This document shows positions 33,115 through 38,333 of a DNA stretch of 38,333 bases, piece after piece. The stretch spans positions 1 to 38,333 of the forward strand of contig CAKVOF010000009.1 of the NCBI GenBank assembly GCA_934778125.1, given 5' to 3'. The stretch comes from an uncultured Clostridia bacterium. Lineage in GTDB: Bacteria; Bacillota; Clostridia; Christensenellales; UBA1242. Position 1 is the stretch's first letter. Each line of letters starts with the position of its first letter. A program made the translations under genes and the position numbers. The notes beneath the pieces were generated by a model, which was given only the letters and a program-made list of their open reading frames with translations, was not told the origin of the DNA and did not search any database.

Positions 33115-34686
33115 TTATAATTCAGAGTATATTTTTTCGGCAAGCTTAATTCCATCTAAAGCACTACTCACAATTCCACCAGCATAACCAGCTCCCTCAC
33201 CGATTGGATAAATACCAGAAATATTAGTTTGGTAATTATCATCTCTAACAATCGTTAACGGACAACTACTTCTTGTTTCAACGCCGATAAGTAAATTATC
33301 ATCTTTTGCAAAATTTTTCATTTTACGATTCAGTTCTTTTAATCCAGTTTTTAAACTTTCATAAACAAAATTAGGCAAACATTTTTTTAGTTTTGCTGGA
33401 GTTATAGATGGTCTATAGGTTGAACTTGTGTTAACTTTGGGTTCTAAATCATTGCAAAAAGTTTCAACGCACTCACATGGAGCATTGTAATTTGAACCGC
33501 CAAGTTCGAAAGCCATACGCTCGTATTTTTCTTGCAAATAAACACCCGCCAAAACATCTTCACTTCCAAAATCTTCTGGCTTAACATTTACCAAAACAGC
33601 ACTATTAGCTTTTGAATTATCACGTTTAAAATTACTCATTCCATTTGTTACAATCTCATTTTCATTCGAACTAGAAGCAACAACAAAACCTCCCGGACAC
33701 ATACAAAATGTAAAAACACTTCTACCATTCTCTAGATGAGTAACTAGCTTATAATCAGCGTTTGGTAATCTCTTATCATAGCCAACACCATATTGAGCTG
33801 TGTTAATATCTTCTTGATTTTGCTCTATTCTAACACCCATAGCGAAGGGTTTTTGTTTTAATTCAACGCCTTTATTTTTTAATAAATGAAAAACATCTCT
33901 TGCACTATGACCAACTGCAAGAATTAATCTATCAGAAATTATAGATTCAATTTTGCCAGTTTTAACATTTTCAATATTCACTTTAAACAAATTATTCTCT
34001 AATATTTCGAAATCAACAAGCCTTGTTGAAAATAAAACCTTACCACCATTTTTTATTATATCTTCCCTAATATTAACAACTATTTTTCGCAAATTATCTG
34101 TTCCAATATGCGCTTTTGATACATACAAAATTTCCTTTGGAGCACCATAGTAGTACAACTCATTTATCACTTGTTTACATTCTTTACTACTTAAATTAGT
34201 GTTCAATTTCCCATCACTAAATGTTCCTGCACCGCCTTCACCAAACTGAACATTTGAATACTTATTTAAATTCCGATTACTCCAAAAATCTTCGACCGCT
34301 TTAATCCTAGAATCAGCATCTTCACCTTGCTCAACAACTATTGGATTTAAACCCATTCGCGAAAGCATAAGTGCTGAAAACATTCCAGATGGGCCAAACC
34401 CTATAATAATTGGGCAATATTTGGTAGACTTTTTGTCAAAAACTCTAATACTATTGTCATATTCAATAATTTTATCCGCAAATTTAAATTCAATATTATC
34501 AAACAATTCAACACCAACATTTAAAACAAATTTAATGTTTGGTTTTCTTCTTGCATCAATCGATTGTTTAATAATAGTTAAACTTTTTATTTTATCAATA
34601 CTGATTTTTAACTCACTTGCAACTTTATATTTAACATCAATCAACGAAAATCCAACATTTAAAATTAAATTATTAACACCTATCAT
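33115..34686 (-). CDS. COG2509-type FAD-dependent oxidoreductase
   Basis: This is a 523-residue flavoprotein. A short N-terminal domain (about 1-85) precedes the dinucleotide-binding motif IGFGPSGM (near residue 95) and its acidic strand end VVEQG. GEGGAGTFSDGKL follows, and a C-terminal GEGAGYAGGIVSSALDG segment closes the FAD site. This is the pattern of the uncharacterised FAD-dependent dehydrogenases (COG2509). Substrate and product are unknown. The ATG at 34686 was chosen because it overlaps the upstream stop as ATGA and has GGGGG seven bases before it. A start 13 codons earlier would run into the upstream gene. It is last in a three-gene operon, so a role related to the two upstream genes is likely. 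Confidence 0.85.
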   Translation of the reverse strand: MIGVNNLILNVGFSLIDVKYKVASELKISIDKIKSLTIIKQSIDARRKPNIKFVLNVGVELFDNIEFKFADKIIEYDNSIRVFDKKSTKYCPIIIGFGPSGMFSALMLSRMGLNPIVVEQGEDADSRIKAVEDFWSNRNLNKYSNVQFGEGGAGTFSDGKLNTNLSSKECKQVINELYYYGAPKEILYVSKAHIGTDNLRKIVVNIREDIIKNGGKVLFSTRLVDFEILENNLFKVNIENVKTGKIESIISDRLILAVGHSARDVFHLLKNKGVELKQKPFAMGVRIEQNQEDINTAQYGVGYDKRLPNADYKLVTHLENGRSVFTFCMCPGGFVVASSSNENEIVTNGMSNFKRDNSKANSAVLVNVKPEDFGSEDVLAGVYLQEKYERMAFELGGSNYNAPCECVETFCNDLEPKVNTSSTYRPSITPAKLKKCLPNFVYESLKTGLKELNRKMKNFAKDDNLLIGVETRSSCPLTIVRDDNYQTNISGIYPIGEGAGYAGGIVSSALDGIKLAEKIYSEL

Positions 34687-35849
34687 AATGAATCCCCCAC
34701 AATAAATCCGCTGGTCCAAGCCCACTGTAGATTATAGCCACCACACTCTCCATCAACATCGCAGACCTCACCACAAAAATACAAATTTGGATTACCTTTA
34801 GATTCTAGATTATTTGTTAAAGAATTTAAAGACACACCACCAGAAACAACCTGATTGTTATCATACACATCACATATTGTAAATCTAAAATTTATAATAA
34901 CATCAACAAGTTTTTCAATGTCTTCAAAACTCAATAATTTTGTTTCTTTTTTATTTTTTAAACCCGCTCTATTAATAACTTCATGAGCAACCGCTGGATG
35001 AAGAATTCCCGAAAACAACTTATCAACTTCAGTAAAAATCTTTATGTTTTTTTTGATTATTTTTATTAAATCATCTTTACTATAACCTGGCAACAAATTA
35101 ATTATTACCTCACCATTAAAATTTTTATTACGGGCAAAAATAGTTGAAGCATTAAATGTGACAATGCCACTTAAACCATTGTGTTTAAACAACACTTCAC
35201 CAACACCTTCAAACTCATCACGGCAACAAGTAGCTTTCATTTTAACATTGGAAATTCTAACCCCTTCCAATGATTTTGTCTGTTCGTACGTTTTTAAAGC
35301 AACAAGACTTGGTTCAACTTCAGAAGTGTCAATCTTAATATTATCAAACATTGCTTTAATCTTAGATTCTGTTAATCCACCCAACGCAACTACCAACCTG
35401 CAAGCAATACATGAATAATTACTACACTTAATTAAATATTCTTTGTTTTTTGTTTGTGAAATTTTGTTTACCACATCTTTTTTATACTTTACTAATGTCT
35501 TGCTCAACGCATTGTTTAGAACATCAATCACGCTTTTGGCTGTGTTAGACAAAGGATAACATCTACCTTCACCATCAACATAATATTCAAGACCGATACT
35601 ATTAAAAAAACTTAAAAGATTATCAACCGAGAATCTTTCTAAATAACTATCTATATTACAATTATAATTTTTAGATGTTGCATATATATTTGTAAAGTTA
35701 CATTTACCATTACCAGTTACTAGCAATTTTTTACATGCATAATCAGATGCATCAATAATCAATATTTTAGAATACTTTCTGCTCGCATTAATAGCACAAA
35801 TAGTACCACTTGCACCACCACCTAAAACAACAACATCAAACTTATCCAT
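34683..35849 (-). CDS. HI0933/YhiN-family flavoprotein, possible 23S rRNA dihydrouridine synthase
   Basis: This 388-residue flavoprotein belongs to the HI0933/YhiN family, often labelled aminoacetone oxidase or BaiN-like. The FAD motif is VLGGGASG (residues 8-15), followed by KKLLVTGNGKCNFTN, typical of the family. The C-terminal signature is GEVCDVDGECGGYNLQWAW. The E. coli member YhiN has been reported as RdsA, which makes dihydrouridine 2449 in 23S rRNA. Transfer of that function is inference. The ATG at 35849 is preceded by GGAGGG seven bases upstream, and the upstream U32 gene ends within this region (stop at 35864). Its own stop overlaps the next start by four bases. Confidence 0.87.
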   Translation of the reverse strand: MDKFDVVVLGGGASGTICAINASRKYSKILIIDASDYACKKLLVTGNGKCNFTNIYATSKNYNCNIDSYLERFSVDNLLSFFNSIGLEYYVDGEGRCYPLSNTAKSVIDVLNNALSKTLVKYKKDVVNKISQTKNKEYLIKCSNYSCIACRLVVALGGLTESKIKAMFDNIKIDTSEVEPSLVALKTYEQTKSLEGVRISNVKMKATCCRDEFEGVGEVLFKHNGLSGIVTFNASTIFARNKNFNGEVIINLLPGYSKDDLIKIIKKNIKIFTEVDKLFSGILHPAVAHEVINRAGLKNKKETKLLSFEDIEKLVDVIINFRFTICDVYDNNQVVSGGVSLNSLTNNLESKGNPNLYFCGEVCDVDGECGGYNLQWAWTSGFIVGDSL

Positions 35850-35863
35850 ACAAAATCCCTCCA

Positions 35864-38065
35864 TCAAGTTAAATCAATAAAATCAGATGAGCCCTTTATT
35901 TTATTAACCAACTTGTTATCTTTTAAATAGAAATAACACTTTGATAATTTACATCTTTTTATAGCAAATGAATCACCATTCAAGTTATAACTTAATCCCT
36001 TTAAATAACAACAATTATCACAATTACAACCATAAGCAACCTTAAACGGGCAATGAACAAATGTCATCAAATTAACTTTACCATAAGCAAATGTTATAAA
36101 GTTTTTATTCTTAAAACCTCTATCCACATACTCAACAGATCTTACAACAGCACTAGCACCCAACTCACTTAACACATTAAGAGTAGCTGAATTAAACGCA
36201 TTTATAGAATAGTTACATATTATATTATTTTTTCTCGTTTTGTAAATAAATCCATATATATTGTCAATAAGTATCGAGATTTTGTCAAATTTATTAATAA
36301 TATTGTCAATTATTTTTAAATCATTTTTGTTTGTAAATGCCGGAATATTAACACCAAAATTATGATATTTCCCTGATATAAATTCCATAACTTCATCAAA
36401 ATCGTTATAAGAAAATTGTTGGGGTTTATATATAACATAGTCATCCTCCCCAATCTCAACCCCCGTCAACATTTTAATATCATCAAATAAATAAACGTTA
36501 AAATCGTTTTTTAAATTGTTTTTTAAAAATAAATTTAAATTAATGTCCTTAACACACAGATCAAACTTTTCTTCATATTCATCAACTAATTGATTTTCCA
36601 TTTTGCAAACTATATCATTTCTTACTTTGTTTAGAACCGATTTTGAAACATAAACATCACCCATCTCAACATCAAAAGACTTTAAAATAAAATTTGTTGA
36701 TTTTAATTTTTCAAACTGTGATTTTACTGAATCGAAATTTAAACAAATATTTTCTGCTGATTCGCACATAAACTCTGTTTCATAATCTAGTATTATATCT
36801 TTACATTCAGCCCAAACTGCAATTTTTTTATTTTCAATCATTTTTAATTTTAAATTTATAGGAAGTTTTTTTTCAACAGAAACCAAACTATTTTCAAAAA
36901 CACTATCCGTTATTTTATAAACCTTATCACCAACATTTGGTTTAGACTTTGAATAAATTTTAAAAACATTGTTTTTTAATTTTTCAATATTGCCAACCCC
37001 AACGCTTATTTGCTCATAGTTTTTCGCAATAAATTTTAATCCATCACTAGAGTTTATCGGCTTTTTAGAAAAAATAGTTATCGCATATAAATCCTTAAAC
37101 CTACTTACGCTTTCAACTTCACCAATCTCAATTCCAGTGTGATTATTATAATTTGGATTTATTATATTTGAATTATCATAATTTAAATATGCTTTGCAAT
37201 AGTCCCCACCTCTAACAAAAACCTTTTTAAGATTTTCAATTTCTGAATTTATTTCATTTACATCGAAGTTACCATCACATATCAGCTTAATAGCTTTAAC
37301 GTAACTCTTTGTTGCTTGTGCAACATATGATGCTCTTCTCAATCTACCCTCTATTTTAAATGATGTTACGCCCGCATCAATTAATAACTTAAGCTCATTT
37401 ATCAAACATAAATCTTTTGTTGATAAATAATATTTTTCATCTTTTGAAAAGTTAGTTGAATACTTTAATCTACAAAGCTGTAAACATTCACCCCTATTTC
37501 CACTTTTATTATGTTTTAGTGAACTAAAGTAGCAATTTCCCGAAAATCCAACACACAATGCGCCTTGAACAAAGAATTCTATTTCAAGATTTGTTTTTTC
37601 TTTTATTAATCTAATATCCTCTAAACTTGTCTCTCTAGACAAAACTACTCTTTTAAATCCTAATTTTTCAGCAATTAATGCACCCTTATAATTATTAATT
37701 CCCATTTGAGTGCTAGCATGAAGAACTATGTTTTTGTATCTATCATTCAAAATTTTCGCAACGCCCAGATCTTGAATTATAAATGCATCAACTTTAGCAA
37801 GATATGCCACATCTACCAACTTAAGAAAATCCTTAAATTCAGCATCGCTTACTAATGTGTTAATAGTAACATACACCTTAACATTAAAAAGATGTGCATA
37901 TTTCACCACATCTCGTATATTATCAAGCGTAAAGTTTTCAGCTTTTGCCCTTGCATTAAAATTATTTAAACCTAAATACACCGCATCCGCACCACAAGCA
38001 ATCGCTGTTTTAAAATTTTCATAATCACCCGCTGGTGACAAAACTTCTAAATCTTCTCTTTCCAT
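35864..38065 (-). CDS. U32-family protein with C-terminal extension (RlhA-like)
   Basis: This 733-residue member of the U32 family is annotated as a peptidase, but E. coli relatives RlhA and TrhP hydroxylate 23S rRNA and tRNA. The N-terminal TIM-barrel part (about 5-300) begins VLSPAGDYENF and carries the iron-sulfur-type cysteines Cys171, Cys178, Cys194 and Cys198 around GALCVGFSGNC. A middle region (about 300-520) fits the collagenase-like extension seen in RlhA. A second Cys-rich segment lies near the end (CPFKVAYGCNCDNC, then CKLSKC). It leads a three-gene operon with two flavoproteins. There is no Shine-Dalgarno; a promoter -10 ends seven bases before the ATG. The rRNA-hydroxylase role is inferred. 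Confidence 0.87.
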   Translation of the reverse strand: MEREDLEVLSPAGDYENFKTAIACGADAVYLGLNNFNARAKAENFTLDNIRDVVKYAHLFNVKVYVTINTLVSDAEFKDFLKLVDVAYLAKVDAFIIQDLGVAKILNDRYKNIVLHASTQMGINNYKGALIAEKLGFKRVVLSRETSLEDIRLIKEKTNLEIEFFVQGALCVGFSGNCYFSSLKHNKSGNRGECLQLCRLKYSTNFSKDEKYYLSTKDLCLINELKLLIDAGVTSFKIEGRLRRASYVAQATKSYVKAIKLICDGNFDVNEINSEIENLKKVFVRGGDYCKAYLNYDNSNIINPNYNNHTGIEIGEVESVSRFKDLYAITIFSKKPINSSDGLKFIAKNYEQISVGVGNIEKLKNNVFKIYSKSKPNVGDKVYKITDSVFENSLVSVEKKLPINLKLKMIENKKIAVWAECKDIILDYETEFMCESAENICLNFDSVKSQFEKLKSTNFILKSFDVEMGDVYVSKSVLNKVRNDIVCKMENQLVDEYEEKFDLCVKDINLNLFLKNNLKNDFNVYLFDDIKMLTGVEIGEDDYVIYKPQQFSYNDFDEVMEFISGKYHNFGVNIPAFTNKNDLKIIDNIINKFDKISILIDNIYGFIYKTRKNNIICNYSINAFNSATLNVLSELGASAVVRSVEYVDRGFKNKNFITFAYGKVNLMTFVHCPFKVAYGCNCDNCCYLKGLSYNLNGDSFAIKRCKLSKCYFYLKDNKLVNKIKGSSDFIDLT

Positions 38066-38072
38066 ATGCTAT

Positions 38073-38101
38073 ATAATAACACATTTAGGTTCATTTTTAA
38101 A
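38073..38101 (-). promoter_or_regulatory. Promoter of the U32 operon (leaderless type)
   Basis: Minus strand: TTTAAA, a 17-base spacer, then TATTAT preceded by TGT. Exactly seven bases separate the -10 from the ATG, so transcription should start at or beside the start codon. Confidence 0.55.
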
Positions 38102-38180
38102 TAGAAATTTATAATCTTAAGAAAATAAATTAAACTCGAAAACAAATTAGTAAAATTTAGCTTATAATATTTAACATTGA

Positions 38181-38209
38181 TTTACTTATAATAATTATTA
38201 TGATATCAT
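38181..38209 (+). promoter_or_regulatory. Promoter of the gene starting at 38229
   Basis: TTTACT, a 17-base spacer, then TATCAT preceded by TGA (extended -10), about 20 bases before the ATG. Confidence 0.45.
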
Positions 38210-38228
38210 ATTCTTAAGGTGAGCAAAT

Positions 38229-38333
38229 ATGGAAATAAATAATGAATCAAATAATAAAATAGATAATGAAAACAAAGTATTAGATAAATACAATGATACT
38301 TCTAAAATTGTTGAAACTACTGCTGATTCAAGC
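38229..38333 (+). CDS. Start of an unidentified gene (runs off the window)
   Basis: An ATG with AAGGTGAG eight bases or so upstream opens a frame of 35 codons to the window edge, without a stop. The visible N-terminus is polar and rich in Asn, Asp, Glu and Lys, with no hydrophobic segment and no recognisable motif. It is probably a disordered leader to a domain beyond the window. The gene is divergent from the U32 operon. Confidence 0.65.
   Translation, partial: MEINNESNNKIDNENKVLDKYNDTSKIVETTADSS

Overview
The window is AT-rich bacterial DNA that uses the standard code, with TGA as a stop. Most genes lie on the minus strand. Three sporulation proteins (SpoIVA, SpoIIP and a YlmC/YmxH-family protein), a GatCAB amidotransferase, NrdR and the der-plsY-spoIVA neighbourhood point to an endospore-forming or ancestrally spore-forming member of the Clostridia. 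The very low GC and the giant repeat-built surface proteins suggest an uncultured gut-type lineage; that narrower placement is inference only. I see no insertion sequence, phage gene, CRISPR array or rRNA.

Layout. Positions 1-12448 hold three giant exported proteins on the minus strand, each with its own promoter: a lipoprotein of at least 1274 residues (InlB-like and Ig-like modules; its C-terminus lies outside the window), a 1265-residue membrane-anchored protein with MBG-type repeats, and a 1512-residue lipoprotein with about 16 carboxypeptidase-regulatory-like modules. Positions 12741-17262 carry an MscS-type channel, the tRNA methyltransferase TrmL, TspO (plus strand), and a paired TPM-domain protein and zinc-ribbon membrane protein. 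Positions 17483-18045 are a six-tRNA operon (Gly-Arg-His-Lys-Gln-Leu) with a clear promoter and terminator. Positions 18398-24769 hold an L-asparaginase (plus strand), then aspS and gatCAB, a cluster around aspartate/asparagine and tRNA-dependent amidation.

Positions 24955-33046 carry a small phosphodiesterase, spoIVA, plsY, der, spoIIP with an unrecognised membrane protein upstream, nrdR, and the YlmC/YmxH-family gene (plus strand). Positions 33115-38065 form a tightly overlapping three-gene operon: a U32 protein, an HI0933/YhiN-type flavoprotein and a COG2509-type flavoprotein. Relatives of the first two modify the peptidyl-transferase centre of 23S rRNA, so this may be a ribosome-modification operon with an unassigned third member. 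A divergent gene starts at 38229 and runs off the end.

Promoters read by eye share a TTGnnn -35, a 16-18 base spacer and an extended TGn -10. Two genes without a Shine-Dalgarno sequence have that -10 exactly seven bases before the ATG, which suggests leaderless mRNAs. The strongest leads are the putative rRNA-modification operon, the leaderless promoters, the surface-protein island, the altered SpoIIP with its co-transcribed membrane protein, and a tRNA-Gly with an altered T-loop.
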